Shown here piece after piece: positions 11,171 to 21,278 of a DNA stretch of 64,000 nucleotides. The notes below the pieces were generated by a model that saw only the letters and a list, made by a program, of their open reading frames with translations, made no database searches and had not been told where the DNA came from. The stretch's first letter is position 1. Each line of letters starts with the position of its first letter. The DNA is taken from the NCBI GenBank assembly GCA_963693285.1, contig OY848917.1, positions 15,810,192-15,874,191 on the forward strand, given 5' to 3'. The position numbers and the translations under genes are program-made. The stretch is from Xestospongia muta (Eukaryota; Porifera; Demospongiae; Haplosclerida; Petrosiidae).

Positions 11171-11935
11171 AAAGATGATGACTTAAAAATGAGCACTATA
11201 TATATACATACATTCTGTCACATTGGTACCTTACCACACGAACTGAGCCAGATGTATATGTTTGAGCAACTACTGTATCTCTCGGAGATAAGCGGAGCAA
11301 GAACCTTAATAAAAATTTGAGCAATATATTTTCGAAAAGTTAGCTGTTATAATGTAATCTTGGGCAGAAGCGAGCCCACAAACTATGAAAATTAGGCTAT
11401 CAGGTTAATACTTTGATTGACTTTTGGGCGTGGCAGCATAAATAACGTACCCCAATTGTGTAGTAGTTTTCTACTAGTGACACAAGTATGATCTTGACTT
11501 GTTAATAATATTGGTCAGTCTACTTTTGTATTCACACAAACCTTTTACCCTCAACATTTTTGTGTATCTTCAGTTGTGATCCTTTTAAATTTAATTCTGA
11601 CTACTTCACCACAATTATGTTTGCTGAAAGTTTTACACATACAACAAATCTGCCTCTGGTGTTGCTATAAGGCCCTTTAACTTAAAGGTATCACGTGATT
11701 TGTAATGTTTATTTATATATGACAGTTAAATTATGTGGCTTTATATAGATTAATTAACACAGCTTGACTTATTTATATAATAATCTACAAATATGTACAA
11801 AAGCATATAACAGTACAAGTAAATAGCTATAAGTCTGGCATATAATTTAAGTATTCATTCTATATATAAAACTCAGTAATTGTGATGGAAGGTAATGTAG
11901 AGTTACTGATCAAACTCAGTTAGAGAAAAGTGTCA
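11171..11935. other. 3' flank of adhesion GPCR, nothing recognised
   Basis: Non-coding sequence between the SRCR relic and the stop codon of the receptor. A receptor 3' UTR would lie in its upper part. Confidence 0.4.
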
Positions 11936-14900
11936 TTAGTTTAATTCATACTTATGAGGTCTTTCAAGTTCATCCCCAAGGTACATTCTGTTGTGAAAAG
12001 CCATTGGTTCAAATGGTCTTCCTTTACTGGTATTCCATCTTGTGTACTGTGTGGACGAATGATTATCAGCTGACTTCTCAAAGCTAGATATATGTTGTTT
12101 ATGATGTCTGTCTTTTCTGCCTAGTCTTATTGCTTCCTCCTGTCTTGATTTCTACAGCAATGTACAATCCACAATAATAAGTCATCATCATAGTTAATAC
12201 CTTTGATAGCTTTGGACAACACACTTGAAACAAAGCAATTTTAATCTATAAAAGTATATCAACATATAAATTACAAGAGTCTATGTTACATGCCTTCTCA
12301 TTCTTTATCACGTTAAACACAAAAATGAAACATCCCTAAATTGAGTAGTTAAAAGACTCCAATAATGCATTAATTATTATTACTTGAAAAGTTGAAAAGA
12401 TAGTGAACAACCAAGCAAACACTGTAGCATGATGATTGATTACAAACAAACCAAATGCCCAGGTTATTTCCAATAAAGGAAGCAATATTAGTGACCCAAT
12501 GAGAATTTTCCTACCAAAGAACGTAAAATTAAAATTATTAACTCAATAATGTTTCAACACCTGATAATATCTCCTCTTTTCTTGTCTTCAGTTCGTTTGT
12601 CTTGTTGTCGTCTTTTATAATAATGTACCATTGCTTGAATAGCTAATATCAGCAGTACAATATTGATCTATGTACAGTTTGTAATAAATACACTTTAATG
12701 TAACTCTTTACTACAATATCCATCCATCTTCTAACTGTTACATAGTCCAGTTTTCCATCTGTTTGTCTGTCCTGGTACATGTCTATTTATATTTATCTAT
12801 TTACTTACCAATATAATCAATAATGCTGGTCCTAGGAAAGCCCATATAGCAGCCCGCTCACTAAAATCAATCCAACAACTACATGGTAGACAATATCATA
12901 TAATAATTAATACTTTATATTAACTTACTATTTCCCAAACACACCATAACTTTCATAAAGTATACTCACTGATACACCCACAGGAATAATTGGCAGACCT
13001 ATATACAATAAATAATACAATTACTATCATATTAAGATGTTTATTGCCCCATCCAATGAGTAGGTAAAGATACCATCTTTTAGAAAGTGATGAGAATACT
13101 ATAACTAGTTGTAAAAACAACATGATGCCTTCACATAACATCCAACAGAAAGCAGCTAAAAAGAAGTAATGGAGAAGAGCTGCTATGAATCCACAACCAA
13201 TCTGAAAAGTAACACATGAACATGAATAAAGCACATATTTTTATGTACCTTTGAGCTAGTTAGATCAATAACTTTATCATCAATACCAAATATAAAAATG
13301 ACATAGCCACCAAGCAGAGCTATGCTCAAATTAAAATGCAGTAAGTATTGAACATTTTGAATGAGTTCTTTTCTGTCAAATGTAGATAAATATACCATAC
13401 AATTTGTTATGCTGTCATTTACTTGAGAGTTAATAAAACTATGATAGTTAAGATACAACCGACACTAGAAACAGTGAGACCAACATATGTCACTACCTCT
13501 AGAACAATGTACTCATCTTTAGGAATCTATAAGTGAATTAAAGGTACAGATATATCATGTACTTGCTCATGTTACATAAAGCCATGTCTACCTCCACTCC
13601 ATGTAAATCCACTAATACAACAAAAGGAGTGATGTGACTGCTGTTACATATTAGGTTATACTGAATCCCTTTCATTGTTGTTTCATATTTGATAGACACT
13701 CTTTCAATGCCATCTGTAGACCAGGTACCATTACCACTGGCCCTATAAAAATATAATAGATTTACAATAGCAAAAATAGCTAGAGGGAAAACTTGCGTTG
13801 GAAAGTCCAAAAATGCACATCGTGGATTTGATGCATTTTGGAGCTAAATGATAAGCAAAGAATAAGTTTTGACTAAACATATACTATAAATATATTGAAG
13901 TAGCTAGCTATGTATATGCTAACAAAATCACATGCTGCATACTGGTATAGTGGTGAAATTTAATACTGCAGGAATTTGGCTAGAAGTATTACTAGAGATA
14001 ACTCGAGTTGTAATGATTTGTGTTGCTGGAACATTCTCAGTAAAACTATATAAAATGAATCAAACCAATCAGAAAAGAGTAATAATGCTGACTTTGTTAA
14101 ACTTGCTGGGAAAACATCAGCAATGTTGTTAATTAATGCATTTACTACTGCAACTTTGTTGTCTAATAAATGAAGTTGATAAAAAGAGAGCTATTAGTAA
14201 TATTAAATCAAACCTTCTGTTTGTCGATCTTCAAGATGTTGATATGGTATTCTTACTTGAGAGAAACTATCATTAACAGTGTAAGTAGGTAACTTGGCAG
14301 TAAGAGGAAAAATGACATCACTAAGACGATTTTTGTCCTGAACATCCACCTGAAATACTATGGAATAATGTAAACATGATATTAAATACTGCATATTGAC
14401 AAAAATCACCTAAATTTTCTTTTTCAGCTCCAAATGTATCATTGGTAATGTTATCATAGACAACTAAGAATTTTCCTGCATATTTACCATAATCTTCAAT
14501 GTTGCTCATTAGCTTCTCCCCTCCAAAATCACCCTGTATATGGAGAAATACACACAAAATATGTAATGTAATTCGTTGGATGTTACAAACATTAAGTTGT
14601 GACAATTCATCAATATGCTGGTCATCTAAGAGATTATTAAAAATGTCAAGAATTTCCTGGAGTAATAAAGAAGTCATGATTAATTAGTACAAGCTTAATA
14701 TTTGTTTGAACAACATTAACACTTACAGTTTCAAGGAAGGGATTGGTAATGCTGGTATCACCAATGTTAGATGTAAGAATGACAATTGATATATCAATAA
14801 TATTATTAATAGTGATAACATCTGATGTTGTTAACATTGTTTGTGTGACATTAACAATATTTTGAGTAATGTTATGGACAACATCATTTTGTTCTTGTGC

Positions 14901-17400
14901 TGTAATGTTTACATTACCGGATGTTATGTTTTTTAACTAAAGAAAGAGTAACAATTTTCAATGAAGCAAAAATATCCAATTTTTTTCTGACATGATGTTA
15001 TGTACACTGTGTTCAACATTACTTTATCAAAGTCTTTTATTAATTGGACTAAAGGACAAGCACTTTGACTGATCTCAGACCATAGTCCATTACTAATACA
15101 TTGTCTACTGATGTCACCTATACATAAATATCACAACCATTGTCAATATCCATTACCAATGCTAAACATATAATGCAATTTACCTGATCTTCCAGGAGGA
15201 CAAGATTGGATAATGATATTTCCAACATATGTTTCATTCCACAAAAGGTTATACACACAATCTACCTCACTTGCACAAAGTATGATAACTACATCATTGT
15301 AAAGTGAAGAAAGATATCATTATATATGTGTGTTGGCTTGCCTGAAGGTGATGGAGAAGGAGAAATAGTACTGGTTGTGGTAACTACAATTGAGCTGGTT
15401 GTAGTTGATGCTTTGTAACAGACATAAGATATTAAAAAAAGACAGTAGAGTTATATTTCTAACATTATTATCATAAAAATGTGTTTGACATTGAGTTGTT
15501 AGTATACTTGAGTTTTTCTGGCACTATTCATATTTTTCAATATGCTATGATGATCACCTAAATATTTTAACTATAATGCTAGATGTATTGGTTGAGGAGA
15601 TAGCAATTGAACTACTGGTTGTAGTTGCTGGTTAGTAACAGATATAGGATTATCCAAAGACAGGCAGTATACTGATATATATATCTAACACTATTATTAT
15701 CAAAAATATTAATCATTGACTTGTCAGTAAATCTAAAACTACTTAGATTGTCTACCATCTGTAAGTGTATGTTTTTGCAATTTTTACCTTGACAATGAAC
15801 ACCAGCTATTTCATTGTCTCCACAGTTCAACAAACTATTATAAGATGATCTTGGACAAATAGACAATGATTCTTCGTAACCAAAACAAGTAAATGTTCCA
15901 TACAAATATGGAGGACTGTTTGTAACTCCAAAGTGATTATTTGAAAAGTGTAGTGATCCTATATGATAGGAACATATAAACATTGTGTGTAAACATGTAT
16001 GGCACCATTAGGTTCAAAGCCAAGTTCATGACAGACCACATTAGAATCTGTCATTCCCCAATAATCATCACATACTGAGCCCCATGTATTGTAGTAACAT
16101 ATCTGTACATTGCCTTCATTGTCTGTACTACCTCCTACAAGTCTGACATCACCATTAGAACATAGCTAATGTTTGGAAAAAGGTTAGATAATATAATGTT
16201 GTGATGAACTTACGCATGCAGAATACAGAAGCATCATTGTGTTGACCACAGTATTGTCCTCCATTAGTTATGTTATATGTACAGTCCCAAATATTAGTCT
16301 CATTACCAGAACATCTCAGTTCAAACAAACCAATAGGGCACTCATAATTGAGAAATAAATTTGTAGTTGCTATTGAACCTAAATAAAATGACTGGTTATT
16401 AAACCATTAATACATGTACTCTGTCTCTTATACCATATGGTGAGTATCCCAGATGAGAACAGACAACACTAGCTTCTTGTTGTGTCCAATGATGATCACA
16501 GATTGTACCCCATGTACCATTAATACAAACCTCTACTCTTCCCCTCAACACTGCACCATCTCCTAGTCTAATATCACCATTAGTACAAGATGCTATATGT
16601 AATGATAATGGCAGCAACTTGAATAAGATTAAGACTTACGTTCACAGATCACTCCAGCATCATTACTATGTGTACAACTGGTAACATAACAAGATTGTTG
16701 ATTACATTCTAATAAAGATGACTCAGTACCAGTACAATAAAGACTGGAGAGAAGTATTGGACCATTTCCAGAGCCAAAATAGCTGGCTCTTGCCCCTAAA
16801 TTAGACAAAAATTATTATTAATGTCATAATACCAAACCTAGTGGTGAATATCCCAATTGTCTACATATAACACTGGCATCATCATTATTCCAACTGTTAG
16901 AACAGACTGTCCCCCAAACCTCATTGACACAGACTTCAACTCTTCCTTCATGAGGCCCAATACCACTAATCAGTCTGACCTCACCATTAGTACAATTGGC
17001 TTGTTTAGCAGACACTAGAATAAAAGTATATGTATTAATATGCACATTATATATAGTATACCTTGACAAACAATTCCAGCATCATCATGAGAGTTACAAT
17101 TGTATAATACAGTATTGTTATGTGAACAGTTGACAAGATGTTCTTCAGAACCAGTACAATTTATATCAGTGATGCCAAATGATAGTTGACCTTCAGTATA
17201 ACAGTTGTAAGTATGAACAGCACCTGGGGTAAAGGTCAAATACATTAGGTATACACATATAAATTTTTGTTATACCATAAGAGGAGTATCCTAATTCTCT
17301 ACAGACAACTTTAGCATCATTGAAATCCCATCTCTGATTACAAATTGAAGTCCATATTGTCTCTACACAGATTTCTACACGACCAGCATATTCAACAGAA
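11936..17400 (-). CDS. Adhesion G-protein-coupled receptor with SRCR ectodomain (5' incomplete)
   Basis: 29 minus-strand exons, all but one junction in phase. SRCR halves: 17400-17276 (truncated), 17223-17062, 17014-16838, 16795-16640, 16592-16434, 16378-16214, 16165-16006, 15958-15788. Ser/Thr linker: 15410-15342. Hormone-receptor-like domain: 15288-15184, 15117-15023 ([20 protein letters not shown]). GAIN: 14936-14727, 14656-14591, 14533-14410, 14357-14214, 14162-14093, 14045-13943. GPS: 13843-13797 and 13742-13592 ([29 protein letters not shown]). Seven-helix region and tail: 13526-13423, 13372-13249, 13201-13048, 12998-12929, 12878-12809, 12667-12561, 12510-12384, 12335-12294, 12245-12201, 12151-11936. 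The HIT tripeptide fits the GPS autocleavage consensus; only two of the usual GPS cysteines remain. Helix 6 ([13 protein letters not shown]) and FQGCFIFVF are class-typical. The 16214/16165 junction is out of frame by simple GT-AG splicing, and no signal peptide was found. Confidence 0.85.
15408..15740 (-). repeat. Tandem duplication of the Ser/Thr-linker exon region
   Basis: 15408-15520 and 15628-15740 are diverged copies. Both carry, on the minus strand, a CTGTTAC..., CAACTACAACCAG exon start and a downstream ATTATTATCA(T)AAAAAT block. The first copy gives the in-phase linker exon 15410-15342. The second encodes a similar Thr/Ser peptide ([16 protein letters not shown]) but its possible donors do not restore phase, so it looks like a dead or alternative exon. 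Confidence 0.65.
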
Positions 17401-19050
17401 TATAGTATTGGGCACAATACCAATATTAATCTTACCTTTTAGACCAGCTTCCTGTTGGAATTTCAAATTTAACCTTGGCAGGACTAAATCTTTCTGCACT
17501 AAACTGCCAACCAAAATCAGGGGGTGTGGCTTCTTTATCAAAACTAGGTGGAGATTCAAACAAAACTTATCGTTTTTGAACAATAGACTTTTGTTGTTGG
17601 AATGAGGTAAGTTGTAGTAGGAGAATATAACTCTGTGATATGGATAAATAGGTAGTATTAATGGATAAATGGATGAATTTATGAATCAATAGATTGATGG
17701 ATGGATGGATGGACAAATGTACTGTACTAGTGTTCTCATAACTACTGCAATGTAAATTGTTCCTTATTTCAATCACATGACCTTTGAACTCTACAACTAT
17801 CATCTCATTGGTTAGATTTTAAAATGGCCCAAGATGACAGACACATGATGAAATGATTTGAAATATTTTATGAAGTTAGCTATATAGCTCCTTAATAATA
17901 TAGTCTGTGTTTGGAAATTTGCTAAAATCTGTAAAACAAAAGATATTCATTAATTTACATGTACATGTACTAGTAAAACAAAGGGAAATTGTTATAATTA
18001 TAAAACATTAATGTAATATTTAAGAGCAGTAATATGGTTTTTTGGAGACTTACTACTTGTGGTAACTTGACTGAACCCTAAACTAAATAAACAATAAACA
18101 AGTTAAATGAAAAACAAAGTAAACATCTAAAAATACCTTGATTAAAATGACTGATTGGAGAACCAGTCAAATGTTATTTTTCTAACATGTAACCTCACCA
18201 ATCATTGCTTTATTCATCCATTGATCAACCGTATGATTTCATAACATATGAATTACTCTTTTGATACTCCCTCTCATTACTTTCGTTCCTGGCACATTCT
18301 ATGATAAAGTAAGCTAGTGGAGTCAAAACACTGAAACTAAAAAAATGTCTCAATAGGTGAAAATCTAATGAGTCAGTCAAACGAGGGAGATAGTCCAGTC
18401 AAAGGAGGGAGAGAGCCCTGTCAAAGGTCTCCAGTCAAATGAGGGAGATAGTCCAGTCAAAGGAGGGAAAGAGCCCTGTCAAAGGTCTATAGAGAACCAT
18501 TACTTGCGCACGGTGGCTAGACGGGAAAAATCATGTGCACACTCCTAGCAAGGAACATCAAACGCGTGGCACCACGTGCACACTCCTAGCAAGGAACATC
18601 AAACGCGTGACCACCACTATTATGGCGGGAAAATATTACCAGTATAGAAAAATGGTTTTTAATTAATTATTAAAAAATGTTATTAATTTTGTTAAAAAAA
18701 CTAACGATAATATAATACAAACTAATAATTTTAGTAAAAGAACAATGATCTATATTGATATAGTATTGTGTAATACAATACTTTAATTTTGTAAAAAAAT
18801 TAAAGTTTTAGATTTATTCTAGTTGTTTAATAAAGAATTCAATTCTAAACTAATTCAGTTTTCATGAAACAAGTTCAAAGTTAGATTTTTGTATTTTTGA
18901 AGTGAAGTTAAGATGATTGACTATTGACAAATTTTAGATAATAAAACATTTTTTAAAGAACTTAACAAACCATAAAGAAAAACATTAAAAAAATACTGAA
19001 AAATGAAAATAAAAAAATTAAAAAGTCTCTGTAGTTGAAGAGTTCCAAGA
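17401..19050. repeat. Duplicated non-coding block, copy 1
   Basis: Diverged copy of 21279-23080. Shared landmarks in order: TATAGTATTGGGCAC (17401; 21279), GGGTGTGGCTTCTTTATCAA, a GGATGGATGGAT run, a CATTGATCAACC block, CAAACGCG(T) followed by ACCACTATTATGGCGGGAAA, and ATTCAATTCTAAACTAAT. Within this copy, 18364-18490 is a ~61-bp direct duplication (AGTCAAA-GAGGGAGATAGTCC) and 18528-18605 is a ~43-bp duplication (GCACACTCCTAGCAAGGAAC). No gene was recognised. Its left edge coincides with the abrupt 5' end of the SRCR exon of the receptor gene. Confidence 0.75.
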
Positions 19051-19305
19051 GTCCACAAGTAGAGAACATAGAGGAAGAAAAAGAAAGTTATCTGGAATAA
19101 CTGGATTACTAAAGAATGGATGGATGGAGAGAGAGCTCACCTGTTTCAAGAGTGCTGCTCCTACATGGAAAGAAAAAAGAGTAGTTATAACTGAACTAGT
19201 GGTGAGAGTGAATGGATAGAGAGTGAAGAGAGACAGAGGAAGTGAAAAAGGACAACCAACCTACACACACACACAGCACACACACACGGACCCTACAAAT
19301 CAGAG

Positions 19306-19377
19306 CTCTCCCCTGCCACCTGGCGGCCGTGGATATTTTTTTTAAAAATTTTATGGCCGCCAGGCGGCAAGGGAGAG
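19306..19377. mobile_element. GC-rich 72-bp palindromic element
   Basis: CTCTCCCCTGCCACCTGGCG and the near-perfect complement CGCCAGGCGGCAAGGGAGAG flank an A/T-only centre. It is strikingly GC-rich for this AT-rich window. A short foldback or MITE is likely. Confidence 0.65.
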
Positions 19378-19729
19378 ATAATTTTTAGAGATTGTATGAG
19401 TGTATGTATGATGTATAGGCTAGATAGCCCAAAATAAAAATTTTAAAAAAAAATAAAAGAAGAGGAAAGAAGGCTGGATGGAAGACAGGAAAGAGTCCAA
19501 TGAGCAGGAGAGCAACTCATCTTTTACATCCAGAGAACTTCATAGAAGAACAGTCAGACCATCAAAGAACATCAGACCAACCACAATAGGAACTTCCAAG
19601 CTGAGTCCTGTAGAAACGAAGAGTGAGAACAAAAAACTTTACAAAAACAAAAAAATTAAACAATAAAATAAAATAAAGAAAAGAAAAAAGTAATGAAACA
19701 GATAAGAATGACATAACTAAGACGAAAAG

Positions 19730-19923
19730 ATGATCCAGCGACGAGGAGAGTCGATGCAACGAAGTGATGAGGTGATCCAGCGACGAGGAGAGTCGATCCA
19801 ACGAAGAGACGAGATGATCCAGCGACGAGGAGAGTCGATCCAACGAAGTGACGAGATGATCCAGCGACAAGGAGAGTCGATCCAACGAAGTGACGAGATG
19901 ATCCAGCGACGAGAAGAGTTGTA
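19730..19923 (+). repeat. 42-bp minisatellite, about 4.5 copies, open on both strands
   Basis: Unit GATGATCCAGCGACGAGGAG AGTCGATCCAACGAAGTGAC GA repeats every 42 bp. Because 42 is divisible by three, the plus strand reads as a 14-residue repeat (MIQRRGESIQRSDE) and the minus strand as a SLDHLVSSLDRLSS-type repeat. There is no start context or splice support, so I treat it as a minisatellite rather than a gene. An upstream plus-strand reading frame (19478-19666, Ser/Lys-rich) is equally unsupported. Confidence 0.7.
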
Positions 19924-20242
19924 GAGCTATAGAGACATGAGAAATAGAGTACGTTTTATATCATCAACAGGTTTCTCTCACGCTTCAATTTGACGATTAT
20001 TCAAGAAAATCTCGTGACAAACTTGTCACCAGTACCATAACCCACGTGACCAACATTAATTGATTTTTAATTGATCTAATTAACAAATAATTGAAAGTTT
20101 AAAAATACATAAAAAATATTATAGTACTTTAACTATTTTACAACTTGTTACTGGAAAGAAATACATTTGTAAGACAATGTCTATATGTAATATAGGGTAC
20201 AATATTTCTCTCAAAAACTCCCAAACTAGTCACTTTAGACAC

Positions 20243-20306
<64 letters not shown>

Positions 20307-20840
20307 AAGAGAACGAGAGCACAGGTAAATTTGCTTTGTCTTCATATTACTGCTCAAAAATTATCTTTCCATCTTTGAATGTTCCATTATTTTTCTTTCC
20401 TTGTCCAGCTAAATTGTCAAATGTAATGTTGAATGGATGAATAGTATGTTAAATGGATGCATGTTGAATGGATGTATAATATGTTGAATGGATGTATGGT
20501 ATGTTAAATAAATTCATGGATAAATTTTCTTCTGATAAGTTAACAAACCCCTCACATTGAGCAGAGACTTGTTCTAAATTTGTTTTGAAGACATTTGCTC
20601 TCCTCTTGTAAAGCAACAACATTAACTTCAGACTACCTCTACAGAAATGGATGTAACCAGATCATGTAACTATTATGTGACCAGATCTTGACAATCTATA
20701 ACTACCCACTCACATAATGAGAGAACTACAAGGCACATATAATAACTACATGTATTGAGACATACATGTACATGTACACGTAATAAGATTATTAAAATAG
20801 TGATAAAGACACCAATATAACTGTACCTCTATATCACTTA
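19924..20840. repeat. Spacer with GA microsatellite and ATGGATG-type repeats
   Basis: A GA dinucleotide run covers about 20246-20307. From about 20418 to 20515 there are ~23-29-bp direct repeats built on GTTGAATGGATGTAT. No gene was recognised. Confidence 0.65.
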
Positions 20841-20995
20841 CTGAAAACCCAGTGTTACCAGTAGTATCTACAGATGTTTGACCTGGTCTGATCAGTTTTA
20901 GAAGAAGCAGTTGTGACAGGAGGATGGTGTTTAGTGACTAAGGATTTAGTAGAAGTAGAAAGGATGGAAGAGGAAGTGGTACTTACTTGTTTTGG
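20838..20995 (-). other. Possible Ser/Thr-rich exon(s), minus strand
   Basis: On the minus strand, AAGTAAGTACCACTTCC... reads STTSSSILSTSTKSLVTKHH in one frame, and a second short segment (VDTTGNTGFS) ends at a good donor TTTTCA|GTAAGT (about 20842). These could be linker exons of a receptor on the same strand as the adhesion GPCR, perhaps its missing 5' part. No continuous frame to that gene was shown. Confidence 0.25.
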
Positions 20996-21104
20996 ATGTA
21001 CATGTATATGTGAACTAGGGAAATGAAATGTAAGTTTTGTGGGAATAGGAATGAAAGTGGTGGCATGGAAATGGAACTAAAGTATGGGTATCAGACTATA
21101 TTAA

Positions 21105-21278
21105 TTAATAATATGATTAGTATGGGAATCAGACTGTAACAATGAGAAATGAAATTTATGTACACGCATATCTATGCTGAGTATGGGAACCAGACTATAA
21201 TGGGGACAAGGTATAGGATTATGACTGTGATGATAATGAGAATTATACCATAGTAATGAGGTATAGGAATCTGTCCAT
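21105..21278. repeat. Degenerate AGTATGGG-ATCAGACTATA repeats
   Basis: Three diverged copies of AGTATGGGAATCAGACTATA occur at about 21083, 21119 and 21180. Non-coding. Confidence 0.5.

Noticed and set aside
13743..13796. Retained coding segment in the GPS region (hydrophobic insert read through in frame)
   Set aside because: The segment is a 54-bp GC-AG intron: donor GCAAGT and acceptor TATAG give the expected GPS sequence in frame, whereas a GT donor 3 bp away does not.
14499..14687. Plus-strand frame opposite the GAIN exons
   Set aside because: It is a shadow of the minus-strand exons; phase and family motifs support only the minus strand.
19562..19885. 107-codon minus-strand frame (SLDHL repeats)
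   Set aside because: It is the reverse strand of the 42-bp minisatellite, an artefact of a period divisible by three.
20177..20440. Plus-strand frame rich in Arg-Glu
   Set aside because: It is produced by the GA dinucleotide run and has no homology or splice support.
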